Source: DASYDU01 sp050248495
GTDB taxonomy: Bacteria; Planctomycetota; Planctomycetia; Pirellulales; Lacipirellulaceae
Assembly (NCBI GenBank): GCA_050248495.1
Contig: JBFWSG010000010.1
Coordinates: forward strand, 1 to 64,000
Reading direction: 5' to 3'
DNA: 64,000 nucleotides
The notes beneath the pieces are model-generated. The model was not told the origin of the DNA. It made no database searches and was given only the letters and a program-made list of their open reading frames with translations. Position numbers and translations under genes: made by a program. Below, piece by piece: positions 17,079 to 26,703 of this stretch. The number at the start of each line of letters is the position of its first letter. Positions within the stretch are counted from its first letter, which is position 1.

Positions 17079-18140
17079 ATGACTGTTTCTCGACGCCAAT
17101 TCCTCGCCAGCGCGTGTGCGACCAGCGCCGCTGGACTCTTGGCAGCTCAGGCCGATCTGGCGGCCGCGGCGCCAAGCGCCTCGGAGGCGCTCGACTCCTT
17201 CTCGTTTGTCCACCTCACGGACCAGCACGTCACCGACCGCCGCCACGCCCCGGAAGGCTACCGCCGCTCGATCGACGCGCTCAACGCCCTCTCGCCGGCT
17301 CCCGACTTCGTGCTGATGGGCGGCGACATGCTCTTCGACGGCAACTACACCGCCAAGAACGATTACCAAAACCAGCTGCGACTCTTCCAGGAAATCACGC
17401 GCGGACTCAAGTATCCCTGGCACGCGTGCCTCGGCAATCACGACGTGCTGGGCTGGAGCCCGCGCGAAAAGGTTGGGCCCTCCGATCCCGATTACGGCAA
17501 GCAGCTGATTCTCGCTGCGCTCAACATGCCCGCGTCTTACTACAGCTTCGATCACAAGGGCTGGCACTTCGCCGTGCTCGACAGTGCGTTCCCTGCGAAA
17601 CGCGAGAACGGCATCCTGCAAGTCCCCCGCCTCGGCCGCAAACAACTGGAGTGGCTCGCCTACGACCTCGGTGCTGCCGGCGACCGGCCGAAGATCGCCG
17701 TCGTCCACGTCGCGGCCCTGTGCAACGTCGGCCAGCTCACCGGCGATCCCAAGCGCCTCGCCATGGACGGCGCGATGGTCGTCTCCGACACCCTCAAGCT
17801 ACGAAAGATTCTCGAGCGCCACGGCGTGAAGCTCTTGCTGCAGGGCCACAGCCATCGCATCGAAGACACCTACTGGAACGGCGCCTGGTACGTCACCAGC
17901 GCTGCCGCCAGCGGCGCCTGGTGGGCGGGGGACTGGACCGGCTCGCCGCCCGGCTTCACTATCGTCCGCTGCAATGGCAATGAAGTCACCTGGACCCACG
18001 AGACTTACCCGTGGTCGCCCCAGCTCGATCCGCAAGACACGCTGGAGCGCGAAAAGATCGCCGCACAAGAGGCCGACCGCGCCGAGCAGATTCGCCTTCG
18101 TGAACTCGAACGCGCCGGCCGAAAACCCGTCTCCGGCTGA
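17079..18140 (+). CDS. Tat-exported calcineurin-like metallophosphoesterase
   Basis: A 353-residue phosphoesterase with the twin-arginine signal SRRQFLASACATSAAGLLAA at the N-terminus, so it is probably exported folded. Metal-binding motifs are present in order: HLTDQHVTD, GGDMLFDG, LGNHD, H in VVHVAAL and GHSH. The fold fits 3',5'-cyclic-nucleotide or other phosphodiesterases (Icc/CpdA-like), but the substrate is unknown. A GGAG lies about eight bases upstream of the ATG at 17079. It is separated by 144 bases from the divergent BON-MscS gene and is convergent with the sialidase with only one base between them. Confidence 0.87.
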   Translation: MTVSRRQFLASACATSAAGLLAAQADLAAAAPSASEALDSFSFVHLTDQHVTDRRHAPEGYRRSIDALNALSPAPDFVLMGGDMLFDGNYTAKNDYQNQLRLFQEITRGLKYPWHACLGNHDVLGWSPREKVGPSDPDYGKQLILAALNMPASYYSFDHKGWHFAVLDSAFPAKRENGILQVPRLGRKQLEWLAYDLGAAGDRPKIAVVHVAALCNVGQLTGDPKRLAMDGAMVVSDTLKLRKILERHGVKLLLQGHSHRIEDTYWNGAWYVTSAAASGAWWAGDWTGSPPGFTIVRCNGNEVTWTHETYPWSPQLDPQDTLEREKIAAQEADRAEQIRLRELERAGRKPVSG

Positions 18141-18141
18141 G

Positions 18142-19272
18142 TCAGCGCGGCGGCGGCGATGCCTCCAAATATCGAATCTCCTCGTAGAGTCTCTCCCCCG
18201 TCTCAAACAGAATCCCGACGCGATCGTCCGCCAGCGCGACAACATCGCTATAGGCGGCCGGCCCCGCAGCCACCACGCGTCCCGCGCTCCACGACTGCCC
18301 TTCATTTTCGCTCCAGCGGACCGTCAAATCGCGCCGCGACTTTGGCGCTCCCGGTCCCACCCAAACCAAGAGATTTCTCTCCGCCCCCTGATCCCGCGCG
18401 GCCACTCGCGTGAGCGAATTTTGCACGACCGGCGTAGTGAACTGAGTGTCGGCCAAAAACGGCTGCTCGTAAGACGCTCCACCATCTGCGCTCGTCGCGC
18501 TCAGTCGCGTCGGTGCGTTCCCAGGCGCCTGGTTCCGCGCATTGAAATAGACGTGCCCGTCGACCAGTTCGATGGCGACATTTTCATTTGGGTGGACTGC
18601 TTGACCTGTCTCCTTATCGGCATGTGTGTCGACTGCCCCGATCTGCCAGGTCTTGCCGTGATCTGCGCTGAGCACTGCGTGGGCCCCCCAGCCGCGTCCA
18701 TTTCGCGGGCAGTGATCGCACGGAATGAGCAGCTGCCCCGCGTGTTCGCCTCGCTCCAACTGAATAGCGTGCACGGGGCCCGTCGCGTACCAGCCCCAGT
18801 TCGAGTCCTTCACGCTCGCAGTGATCTCCTGCCGCGGCGACCAACTTACACCCTCGTCGTCGCTCGACTTCACGAACACGCGCTCGTTATTCCTCATAAA
18901 TAGGAGCCAAATCCGCCCCGGGTGTTCCACGTCCAGCCGATCCACGACGGCGCAAGGATTCCCCAGTGTCACTCCGCCATGCTCATCGTCGGCCTCATGC
19001 TCGAGCACTTCAAGCGGGCCCCAAGTCCGGCCGCCATCGGCGCTCAGCTTCGCTACGAGATCGACTTCTCCGTGATCCCGCGCACTGTGCCGGCGCCCTT
19101 CCGCAAACGCCACGAGCGTGCCGCTTTCCGTCCGCACCAGCACCGGTATCCGCAGCGTGTGATACCTGGCCTCACCCGCCGAGAACACGACGATATCAAC
19201 CGGCGCCGTAGCTGAGGCTGCCACAGAAATAACCAACGAGGAAATGCTAACCAAGAAACGAGCAATTTGCAT
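18142..19272 (-). CDS. Exo-sialidase / BNR-repeat glycosidase, exported
   Basis: A 376-residue secreted six-bladed propeller. After a signal peptide (MQIARFLVSISSLVISVAAS), the active-site FRIP-like motif appears as LRIPVLVRT. Asp-box motifs (S-x-D-x-G-x-x-W) occur as SADGGRTWG, SDDEGVSWS, SADHGKTWQ, and a degenerate SENEGQSWS. A catalytic Asp lies in ARDHGEVDLV, and Tyr/Glu candidates occur later (NARNQAPG, GILFETGE). This is the bacterial sialidase family GH33, which removes terminal sialic acids; other exo-glycosidases share the fold. The ATG at 19272 avoids overlap with the upstream gene; a GTG at 19296 is an alternative. Downstream of a PEP-CTERM gene on the same strand (11-base gap). 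Confidence 0.8.
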   Translation of the reverse strand: MQIARFLVSISSLVISVAASATAPVDIVVFSAGEARYHTLRIPVLVRTESGTLVAFAEGRRHSARDHGEVDLVAKLSADGGRTWGPLEVLEHEADDEHGGVTLGNPCAVVDRLDVEHPGRIWLLFMRNNERVFVKSSDDEGVSWSPRQEITASVKDSNWGWYATGPVHAIQLERGEHAGQLLIPCDHCPRNGRGWGAHAVLSADHGKTWQIGAVDTHADKETGQAVHPNENVAIELVDGHVYFNARNQAPGNAPTRLSATSADGGASYEQPFLADTQFTTPVVQNSLTRVAARDQGAERNLLVWVGPGAPKSRRDLTVRWSENEGQSWSAGRVVAAGPAAYSDVVALADDRVGILFETGERLYEEIRYLEASPPPR

Positions 19273-19283
19273 CACGCACGCAG

Positions 19284-19961
19284 CTACGATCTGCACCTCC
19301 TCAATACAACAATCAAACCCATCACCGCCAAGCCGATCGTCCCCGGCTCCGGCACCGCCGTGATCGACAGGCTCGTGATCTCGCTGCCGGTGATGAAGCC
19401 GGTCGGCGGCAGCAGCGTGACCGAGCTCTGATCAAAACTCGCCGCGGTGATTGCTGTATTCGAGGGCAAGCGGTCGCTCGTTAGGACCGGCACAGCCGAA
19501 AATGCGTTAAAGTCGGCGTGGAAACCCACCGTTCCCCCGGCGAGCGGCGGGAACAGCGCGGGCGACGTGATGTTGATGTCGATCGCGTGCACGGTCTGGA
19601 ATGTGATCAGCATGTCGCTGAACTCGCCGAAGTCCGCCGGATCATCCAGCGTCACCTCGTAGCTCCCCGCCTGGTAATGAAAAAAGGTGAGCGCCGGCGG
19701 CGACGCCGTATTCGTGAACCGTCCGTACGTTGGATCCGCCGAGCCCAGCGCTTCGAAGTCGAGATCCGGCGCGGCCGTGTCGTAAGTCAGCTCAAACGAC
19801 CAGGGCGAGCCGACGGGGATCGCCGCGGCGCCGCTGCTGTTAATTGAAACTGTCCCTGTCGCCGCGAGCGTATATTTCGCCGCCCGCGCGGGCAATTCCA
19901 ACGCGGCCATCAACAACAAACCCAATGCGACACGGTTCGTCCATCGCCTGACGATCAACAT
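19284..19961 (-). CDS. PEP-CTERM protein of unknown function
   Basis: A 225-residue exported protein. It has a signal peptide (MLIVRRWTNRVALGLLLMAA... ending ARAAK), a beta-rich body (YTLAATGTVSINSSGAAAIP, SFELTYDTAAPD) and the C-terminal anchor VPEPGTIGLAVMGLIVVLRR. The C-terminus directs exosortase processing and outer-surface display. The body has no family I recognise. The ATG at 19961 has AGAGGAAG about six bases upstream, a clear ribosome binding site, although the frame is open for another 160 codons upstream. It precedes the sialidase gene in the same orientation. Confidence 0.8.
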   Translation of the reverse strand: MLIVRRWTNRVALGLLLMAALELPARAAKYTLAATGTVSINSSGAAAIPVGSPWSFELTYDTAAPDLDFEALGSADPTYGRFTNTASPPALTFFHYQAGSYEVTLDDPADFGEFSDMLITFQTVHAIDINITSPALFPPLAGGTVGFHADFNAFSAVPVLTSDRLPSNTAITAASFDQSSVTLLPPTGFITGSEITSLSITAVPEPGTIGLAVMGLIVVLRRCRS

Positions 19962-20262
19962 AAAACTTCCTCTCTCAATCCGATGCCATTTGCCCTTGGC
20001 TCGCCCCCGGATTTTCACCGCCGGCCAACCCCTCGTCAACGCTTGCCGACGCCCGCAAGGTTCACGGCCAGATTCCATCGATAACCGCACGAAAACGGCG
20101 CATGACGTGACAAATTCGCTTCCGATCGGCCCTACGTTCGCGGACGTGAGAGTCTCGTGCGCACAGAGCGACTCTGGCCGATCGATGAACTGAGCTAAAA
20201 TCACTTCGCAGGTGCATATTTGGAAGCTGCCACAGGGCTGGGACGTCGTTCCAGACAAGTCG
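19962..20262 (+). other. Divergent intergenic region, PEP-CTERM / D-aminoacylase
   Basis: This 301-base gap lies between two divergent genes and should contain both promoters. The minus-strand ribosome binding site (AGAGGAAG) lies at its left edge. A TAAAAT-like -10 is visible around 20196 on the plus strand, but no good -35 was found. Nothing gene-like was seen. Confidence 0.35.
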
Positions 20263-21897
20263 ATGTTTTCACTTCGCAAACAAACAGTCCTCTGGCACCT
20301 TGTCGCCGCTCTACTCTCGCAGCCGATTCCCGTCTTTGGCCAAGAAGCTGCCGCCATCGACGCCGATGTGCTTTTGCAAGGCGGCACGATTATCGACGGC
20401 ACCGGCTCGCCCGGCTTCGTCGGCGACATCGCGATCGTCGGCGACAAAATTGTCGCCGTCGGACAGTTCGATCATGGCAAGATTGGCCGCAAGATCGATT
20501 GCCGCGGACTGATCGTCGCGCCCGGCTTCATCGATCTCCACAACCACAGCGATTCGTCGGATGAGGAGGATTCCGAAATCGGTGAAACGGAGAAACTCAA
20601 GTCGCGGCAGATTCTCAAGGACAAAACTCGCGAGTCAGTCTGCTATCTGACGCAAGGTTGCACCACGATCGTCACCGGGAATTGCGGTGGCGGCGCCGTC
20701 GACGTGGCCGCCTACTACGCCGCCCTCGATGCCCGACCCGCCGGCGTGAACGTGGCCCATCTCATCCCGCACGGCTCGCTGCGGAGCGAAGTGATCGGCC
20801 CCACGCGTCGCCCGCCCACCGACAAAGAACTCGCCCGAATGCAGGAGCTGGCCCGCGCACAAATGCAGGCCGGGGCCTGGGGCATGTCAACCGGCCTGCA
20901 ATACGTCCCCGGCAGCTTTGCCGACGTGAACGAGCTCGCGGCGATCGCGCAGGTCGTCGGCGCCGCAGGGGGCATCTACGCCAGCCACATCCGCGACGAA
21001 GGCGACCAGCTCCTCGAGTCCATCGACGAAGCGCTCGAAATCGGCCGCCGCGCCCACCTGCCGATTCACATTTCCCATTTGAAGGCCAGCAAACAGTCGA
21101 ACTGGGGCAAGGTGAAGGCCGCCGCCGCCATGATTCGCGCTGCCCGCGACGCCGGACTCCGCGTCACTGCCGACCAGTATCCGTACGACGCCAGCAGCAC
21201 CTCGATCAGCGCCATGCTGCTGCCGGATGAAGAACGCGAAGGCGGCACGCAGGCGGTCATCGCCAAACTGGATGATCCGGCGCAGGCAGCGCGTCTGCGC
21301 AAGCTCGTCACTGCAGCGCTCGCCGACCGCGGTCCGATCATGATCGCCCGCTCGCCCGAGCATCCCGCATGGATCGGCAAATTGATCAGCGATGTGGCGC
21401 AGGCCGAGAATCGCTCCGAGACCGACGTTGCCCTCGACATCTTGCGCTCCAGCGACGACCAAGGGGTGAGCTTCAGCATGAACGAAGATGACGTCCGCTA
21501 CGTGATGACGCTTCCCTGGGTCGCCACGGCCTCCGACGGCAGCGTCAAGGTCGAAGACGGAACGAATCCCCATCCGCGCAGCTTTGGCACCTTCTCGCGC
21601 CGCATCGGCCACTACGCCATCGCCGAAGGCGTCGTCCCCCTCGAGCAAGCGGTCCGCAGCGCTACTGGCCTCCCCGCCGAAATCCTCGGCCTCGAAGACC
21701 GTGGCCTCGTCAAGCCCGGCACGTTCGCCGACGTCGTCGTCTTCGATCCCCCGACCTTCCGCGACCACGCGACGTATCAATCGCCGTTCCAACTCTCGAC
21801 CGGCGTCAAATTCGTTCTAGTCAACGGCCGGCTCGCCATCGACGAGGGCAAGCCGGCCCATCTCGCCGCCGGCATGGCCCTGCGCAAGCCGAGGTAA
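20263..21897 (+). CDS. Exported D-aminoacylase / N-acyl-D-amino-acid deacylase
   Basis: A 544-residue amidohydrolase with a signal peptide (LWHLVAALLSQPIPVFGQE). The N-terminal beta-sandwich DVLLQGGTIIDGTGSPGFVGD and the metal motif IDLHNHSD (H-x-H) open the TIM barrel. Also present are GNCGGG with the bridging Cys, SHIRDEGDQLLESIDEALEI, HISHLKASKQSNWGK, ADQYPYDASSTSI and the C-terminal SGKPADVVVF-like GTFADVVVFDP. These features match zinc-dependent N-acyl-D-amino-acid deacylases, which release D-amino acids from N-acyl derivatives. It might act on peptidoglycan or environmental N-acyl-D-amino acids, an inference from export. The ATG at 20263 starts the signal peptide. Confidence 0.87.
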   Translation: MFSLRKQTVLWHLVAALLSQPIPVFGQEAAAIDADVLLQGGTIIDGTGSPGFVGDIAIVGDKIVAVGQFDHGKIGRKIDCRGLIVAPGFIDLHNHSDSSDEEDSEIGETEKLKSRQILKDKTRESVCYLTQGCTTIVTGNCGGGAVDVAAYYAALDARPAGVNVAHLIPHGSLRSEVIGPTRRPPTDKELARMQELARAQMQAGAWGMSTGLQYVPGSFADVNELAAIAQVVGAAGGIYASHIRDEGDQLLESIDEALEIGRRAHLPIHISHLKASKQSNWGKVKAAAAMIRAARDAGLRVTADQYPYDASSTSISAMLLPDEEREGGTQAVIAKLDDPAQAARLRKLVTAALADRGPIMIARSPEHPAWIGKLISDVAQAENRSETDVALDILRSSDDQGVSFSMNEDDVRYVMTLPWVATASDGSVKVEDGTNPHPRSFGTFSRRIGHYAIAEGVVPLEQAVRSATGLPAEILGLEDRGLVKPGTFADVVVFDPPTFRDHATYQSPFQLSTGVKFVLVNGRLAIDEGKPAHLAAGMALRKPR

Positions 21898-22025
21898 GGA
21901 GCGTAAGCGCACTCTTCGCCGGCGGCAGCGTTTGCACTTCTATACCTTTAAACGCCATGACGCCGAATTGCGCTCAGGCCGCACCTCTTCGGTAGGCTAG
22001 TCACGCAATCGACGGCGAGACTGAC

Positions 22026-25007
22026 TCACCATACGATCGCGAGCTGCCGTTCATCGCCGATCGCGTTCCACACGGCGGCGAAGTCGATTTCCGACTCCGT
22101 TGCATGATCGGTTGCTGCCAACAGAATCGATCGGATCAATTCGCTGTCAGGAACATTACCACAGCGGCGCACAAGGAGCAGTTGCTGGATCAAGCGCGGG
22201 CCGAACGTTGGCCGCTCCACGTTCCGGACCACAGCTTGTTGCCGGCTTGCAGCCGCAGTGGGTTCTGGAAACTGCGCGAGTGCGGCGTCCGCTGCCAGAC
22301 TCGCACCTGAACCTATGGACGACAGGTCGGGCGTAGCTGCCACGTCGCTCGCTGCCTCACCGATCAAAACGGCTTGAGACAGCGCACCGCCCAGCACGAC
22401 GAGCACCGACGCGCTTGCATCGTTCTTGGTCACGCTGATCGATTTAAGCGTCTTGGCCGGGTTGACTGCGAAGCGCAGGCCGAAGATGGCCGGGTCCATC
22501 GCGAATTCGTACGTATCGGACACGCCGTTGACCCGGTCCATGCCATCCTCGAGATAGTAGAGTCTCGCGTCTCCCTGCTGAATGCTATTGGACGCCGTCA
22601 GCCCCGCGGGATCGTCGAACCAATCCGGCACCGTCGAAAACAATGTCGTTTGCGTGCCGTCGCTGTAGCGAAGCGTCACTGCGAGCGGCGTCTGGCCGTC
22701 GCCCGAAGTGACGACGAGGTCCAATTGCGCGTAGCTGCCATCGGCCACTTCGATCTCGGCGGTTTCGCCCGGGGCATCGAGCCGCAGCACACTGTTCGTG
22801 TTGTTGGCGTCGCGGTAGGGGAGTTGAATTTCGAAGTGTTGAACATCGGCGGGGAAGAATCCCGAAGTCGGCAAAGCACGGAGGCCGTTACCGCCGTTCT
22901 GCGCCGAGAACGTGGAGGTCACCAGTAGCGAGCCGGCACCGTCGATTCCCAAGGGGCCATTTTGATTGAGGGCCTCGGCACCGTTGGCGATGCCATCGTC
23001 TCCCAGCACGCTCGCCAGCGGCAGGATGAGCGGGATGGTGACCGGAGTCGCGGCCGGCACGAGCGTGTTGCCGAAGTTGTTCTTCCAGACGGCAAAGTCG
23101 GCGGCGTCGATCAGATTCTGACTCGTGCCCGAGTTGTCGCCATCGGCCGCGAGACCAGTCCCCGTCTGGCCGAATGAGTCGCGCCAAACGGTGTAGTCAG
23201 CCGCGTCGGCGATGCCGTTGTGATTGTAATCGCCTTGGGGAAAACCACTCGGCGGACCCTGCGATTCGTAGGCGCCCATGTCGACGATGGGCCGGCTCGA
23301 GCCGCCGCCGTCCATCAGACGGGCATAGCCATCGCCCCTTTCGTCGAATACAAACGGCCCGGCGAAACCAGCCGCGGTGAAGACGGCCGCGTCGAAATTC
23401 GGGTCACCTCCATCGAGCGCCGGGCTGCCAGGAAGCAAAGCGTGCGTCTTCTCCCGACCGCCATGATCCGCAAGCGGACCGAGCTTGGGATCGATCGGGC
23501 TCGCGTGCGATCCGATGAGATTGCCGTTGGCGTCGGGAGTGGCACTGGCCGTGAGGCCGCTACCGTTCTCGTCGCCGATCAGGCTGAACTTGATTGTCCG
23601 CGTCCCGGCGAAATCGGGGACGAGATCGGGTCCGAAGTTGCCGGCTGTATTGCCGGCGACAATCGAATTCGACATCGTCAAGTTGGCGCCCTGACCGCCG
23701 AAGAAAAAGACGCCTCCGCCCTGTTCGACTGCAGCGCGATTGCCCGTGATCGTCGACGACGAGATGGTAACATTGGCGGAGACGGCAAAGATGGCTCCTC
23801 CCGACGATGAACTGCCGGCGAGCGTGTTGCCGCTGATCGTGCTGGAGTAAAGCACCAGTGACCCCGCGTCGATGCGAATGCCTCCGCCGTTGGAAACGCC
23901 GGCGGTGGCGGTGTTGCCGCTGATCGTGCTTTGGTTGATCGTGAGCGCCCCCGATTTCACATAGATGCCAGCCGCGCCCGTGGCAAAACCGGTCGTAGTG
24001 TTCCCGGAGACGGTGCACTGCGACATATTCAGCAAGCCGCTGGACAAGAAATTGATCCCGGCGCCTTTGCCGGCATCCCCACCGGCCGTCGTCTTACCGC
24101 CCGTGATCGAGAGGCCCAAGAGCGCCAGGTTGCCAGTCGGCGCCGTGAAGTGCAGCACTCGAGATTGCTGCTGGGCGTCGATGGTCACGGGCTGCGCCAG
24201 CGCCGTGGCATCGATCGTGAGCGATTGAGAAATCGCTAATTCCGTGCCGCCCAGCTTGACTGTCTGTCCTGAGAGGCTCGGAGCGAAGGTGATTTTGTCG
24301 GTGCCAGAGATCGAATTCGCCAGATTGACCGCCTCGCGGAGCGTGAGCTGCCCCGCGGCGTAGTTGCCATCGTCGACGTCGCCTGTGTTGTCGACGACGA
24401 GCGAATCGTAGAACTTGATGTTCGAGATCGTAAGCGTGCCGTCCAAGTGGCTGTCGCTGTCGTTGTTCTTGCCGCCGATGCGGAAGCGAAACGACTCTCC
24501 CGCGCGGGCGACGAATGAGCTGGAGCCGCTGAAGCTGAAGTTGCCGGAGGTCGTCACGTTGTTGATGATCGACGTCGAAGTCGCGCCAGAGAGCGTATTG
24601 AAGTTGACCGCCGCCTGAAAGTAGCGGTGGTTGCCCGTGTAGCTGTAGTCGAACGTCACCGAACCCGTGACCAAAGAGCTGGCCAGCGCAAAATCGGCGA
24701 GTCGGAGCGAGACGCCGCTCCCTGGAGCAAGCGTAACGTTGTAGCCGAAGGTGCCCGCCGCGCTGTCGCCCGACGCGGGGAGCTTGGTGGTCGTTCCGCC
24801 CGTGATGCCGCTTGAGGTCCAGTTGCTCACTGCGTACGGACCGGCAAAACCCATCGTCACGGCCGGCAGTCGTCGATCCTCGAGTTGCTCAACGCGAAGC
24901 TGCCGCGCATAGCCGGAAGCATCGCCGCCACAAAATCGCCGCAACAGCGACTGACGCCGCCGCGCGCGCGGCAGGAATCGATGACCATCGTTTCGCCGGC
25001 GAGCCAT
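22026..25007 (-). CDS. Large surface protein: LEPR-XLL-type N-terminus, beta-helix and dockerin-like segments
   Basis: A 993-residue surface protein. The basic N-terminus leads to RQLRVEQLEDRRLPAV, the planctomycete LEPR-XLL-type export signature. A carbohydrate-binding-like region follows, then the CSLREAI-like segment DGNYAAGQLTLREAVNLANS, which opens a right-handed beta-helix. Repeats such as STISGNTATAGVSNGGGI, STISGNTLAGSSSSGGAI and STITGNRAAVEQGGG form its rungs, ending in MGAYES, the choice-of-anchor Q pattern. Two dockerin-like loops (GDYNHNGIADAADYTVWRDS; SQNLIDAADFAVWKNNFG) follow, then a C-terminal beta domain. Probably an adhesin or matrix protein; no catalytic site was identified. 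Confidence 0.82.
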   Translation of the reverse strand: MARRRNDGHRFLPRARRRQSLLRRFCGGDASGYARQLRVEQLEDRRLPAVTMGFAGPYAVSNWTSSGITGGTTTKLPASGDSAAGTFGYNVTLAPGSGVSLRLADFALASSLVTGSVTFDYSYTGNHRYFQAAVNFNTLSGATSTSIINNVTTSGNFSFSGSSSFVARAGESFRFRIGGKNNDSDSHLDGTLTISNIKFYDSLVVDNTGDVDDGNYAAGQLTLREAVNLANSISGTDKITFAPSLSGQTVKLGGTELAISQSLTIDATALAQPVTIDAQQQSRVLHFTAPTGNLALLGLSITGGKTTAGGDAGKGAGINFLSSGLLNMSQCTVSGNTTTGFATGAAGIYVKSGALTINQSTISGNTATAGVSNGGGIRIDAGSLVLYSSTISGNTLAGSSSSGGAIFAVSANVTISSSTITGNRAAVEQGGGVFFFGGQGANLTMSNSIVAGNTAGNFGPDLVPDFAGTRTIKFSLIGDENGSGLTASATPDANGNLIGSHASPIDPKLGPLADHGGREKTHALLPGSPALDGGDPNFDAAVFTAAGFAGPFVFDERGDGYARLMDGGGSSRPIVDMGAYESQGPPSGFPQGDYNHNGIADAADYTVWRDSFGQTGTGLAADGDNSGTSQNLIDAADFAVWKNNFGNTLVPAATPVTIPLILPLASVLGDDGIANGAEALNQNGPLGIDGAGSLLVTSTFSAQNGGNGLRALPTSGFFPADVQHFEIQLPYRDANNTNSVLRLDAPGETAEIEVADGSYAQLDLVVTSGDGQTPLAVTLRYSDGTQTTLFSTVPDWFDDPAGLTASNSIQQGDARLYYLEDGMDRVNGVSDTYEFAMDPAIFGLRFAVNPAKTLKSISVTKNDASASVLVVLGGALSQAVLIGEAASDVAATPDLSSIGSGASLAADAALAQFPEPTAAASRQQAVVRNVERPTFGPRLIQQLLLVRRCGNVPDSELIRSILLAATDHATESEIDFAAVWNAIGDERQLAIVW

Positions 25008-25586
25008 GGTCCAATTCTCCCAGGTGTCGATTCAATTGCGTGCAACAGCAGTCCAGACATTGAGAATGGCACCATCGAACGTTCGAACGCCTTTGGCACA
25101 TTCACAATCCGCCTGAGAGTCTCGGTGAAATGTAACTGCCGAGAGTCGGTGTCCAGTCTAAAGGCCGCCAGGTCGACGGTCAAACTTTTCTAGCCGCAGT
25201 GCACACAATTGCCGCATTCGCCCGACCAACAATTTGCGGAGAACCTCGCATCCAAGAGAGACTCACGTAGCGCAATAAAGCTTGTGACCGCAGCAGCGTG
25301 CCAGCCGACAGCGATAGCAAGCGCTGACGCTTCACACACAGTCGATCGTACGGCACAGAACTATCGAGCAAGAATTTCACGATTGAACGTATCGAGTGGA
25401 ATAATTGCCACCAGGACAGCCACCTCTCTTGTGATTCCGGCCACCCTTCAGCTGGATTGCAGCGCGTTTTGAGTTCGACGAAGCTTCCAGCGTCCCGGTG
25501 CGCTTTCTGGGCTGGTCCAGTTTCGTCGACAAGCGCTAGCTGTTTGGAAAGCTGCAGCCAAACACGCACAGCGCCGACCTGTTCAA
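25008..25586 (-). other. Intergenic region with no gene recognised
   Basis: This 579-base gap separates the LEPR-XLL gene from the DUF1559 gene that precedes it on the same strand. Several short open frames cover it (the longest minus-strand one is at 25180-25569), but their translations have no signal peptide, repeat or family motif and look like chance. It presumably holds the LEPR-XLL promoter and the DUF1559 terminator; neither was located. Confidence 0.4.
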
Positions 25587-26672
25587 TCAGAGCCGTGAAC
25601 TCGCGGCGTCATCCTGCGCTTCGCGCGTCGAATAAGCACGCCACACGGTGTGGTCAATTCCGTCGTCAACAAAGCGCATGCTGCCGTCCGCCAGCAGAAT
25701 GTTCAGTCCCCCTGGATGCAGACTGCGTGCGGCACGCCAGCCGTAGGCCGAATAGAGTCGTTGCGGGGGCAGCGTCGGATCAACGGTTACCGAGGTGATG
25801 CAGTCGAAGCTCTCGGCGTTGGGCGTGTAGTAGTGGTTGTACAACGCACAGCGATACTCGCCGCTGCACCAGGCAAATCCACGCGGGTCGTTTCCATTTC
25901 CCAGCGCGGAATTGTAGTTCTTGGTGCCGTCGCATCTGGCATCCGTCAGATCGACAACCGCGGAGAAATTGAGCGTGAATTTATAGGTCCGCTGCGCCGT
26001 GCTACCGACGAAGCCGCTGGTCGCATTCAACTCCGTATCTTCGCCGAGCAAGCTTTCGGACATCGCCACGGTGTGAGAACTGCCGTCGCCGAGTTTGGCA
26101 AACGTGGTCGCCGAATTGACGAAGAACACGCCGTCCGTCTCGAATGGCGTGCCGCCCCCCGCGCCGCTTCCTGCACACGCTACGTAGTTCGTCGGTCCCC
26201 ACGCCGATTTGACCGGCTGCCCCAGATCGCTCGGGCAGAGGAACTCCGGTAACGCTTGCGCGACGCCGGATTTATTCTTGTCGGCGATCGGATAGCCGGC
26301 TCCCGGCATGTACAGCGGCAGCGAAAGGTCGAGTAGATCGCTGACCGATTGGTTTTCCATGTAAGGCAACAGGTGAGCCAGCGCTGACCAGCGATAGAAG
26401 GTTTGCGGGTGATTGGGTTGGTCCGCATAGGTCCGCGCCACCTGGCCCGGCGGAAAGTGGTTCGCCGCCGAAACATAGTTGTGCAGCGCAATGCCGAGCT
26501 GCTTGAGGCTGTTCATGCATTGCGTCCGCCGGGCGGCTTCCCGGGAACTCTGAATCGCCGGCAGCAAGAGCGCGGCCAAGATGCCAATGATGGCAATCAC
26601 TACCAGCAGCTCCACGAGCGTGAATGCGGACGAATTCACTCGCCGTAGCTGGTTAGAGTTAGTCATGCGCAT
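25587..26672 (-). CDS. DUF1559 family protein with type IV pilin-like N-terminus
   Basis: A member of the large planctomycete DUF1559 family, 361 residues from the ATG at 26672. A short basic leader is followed by the type IV pilin-like prepilin motif SSAFTLVELLVVIAIIGILA, with the conserved +5 Glu in FTLVE, and then REAARRTQCMNSLKQLGIALHNY. The body has SDLGQPVKSAWGPTNYVACAGS and the C-terminal GGLNILLADGSMRFVDDGID motif (H-x-G-G-x-N...DGSVRF) that ends most DUF1559 proteins. The family is processed by a prepilin peptidase; its biological role is unknown. In-frame starts exist at 26666, 26684 and 26711. The longest one would overlap the upstream gene by 8 bases. Confidence 0.9.
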   Translation of the reverse strand: MRMTNSNQLRRVNSSAFTLVELLVVIAIIGILAALLLPAIQSSREAARRTQCMNSLKQLGIALHNYVSAANHFPPGQVARTYADQPNHPQTFYRWSALAHLLPYMENQSVSDLLDLSLPLYMPGAGYPIADKNKSGVAQALPEFLCPSDLGQPVKSAWGPTNYVACAGSGAGGGTPFETDGVFFVNSATTFAKLGDGSSHTVAMSESLLGEDTELNATSGFVGSTAQRTYKFTLNFSAVVDLTDARCDGTKNYNSALGNGNDPRGFAWCSGEYRCALYNHYYTPNAESFDCITSVTVDPTLPPQRLYSAYGWRAARSLHPGGLNILLADGSMRFVDDGIDHTVWRAYSTREAQDDAASSRL

Positions 26673-26703
26673 CACCGATAACATCGCCGCGCTCGATTCG
26701 TTT

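Noticed and set aside
25180..25569. 129-codon minus-strand frame between the LEPR-XLL and DUF1559 genes.
   Set aside because: The translation looks like random composition with no motif or conserved pattern, and no ribosome binding site was found.
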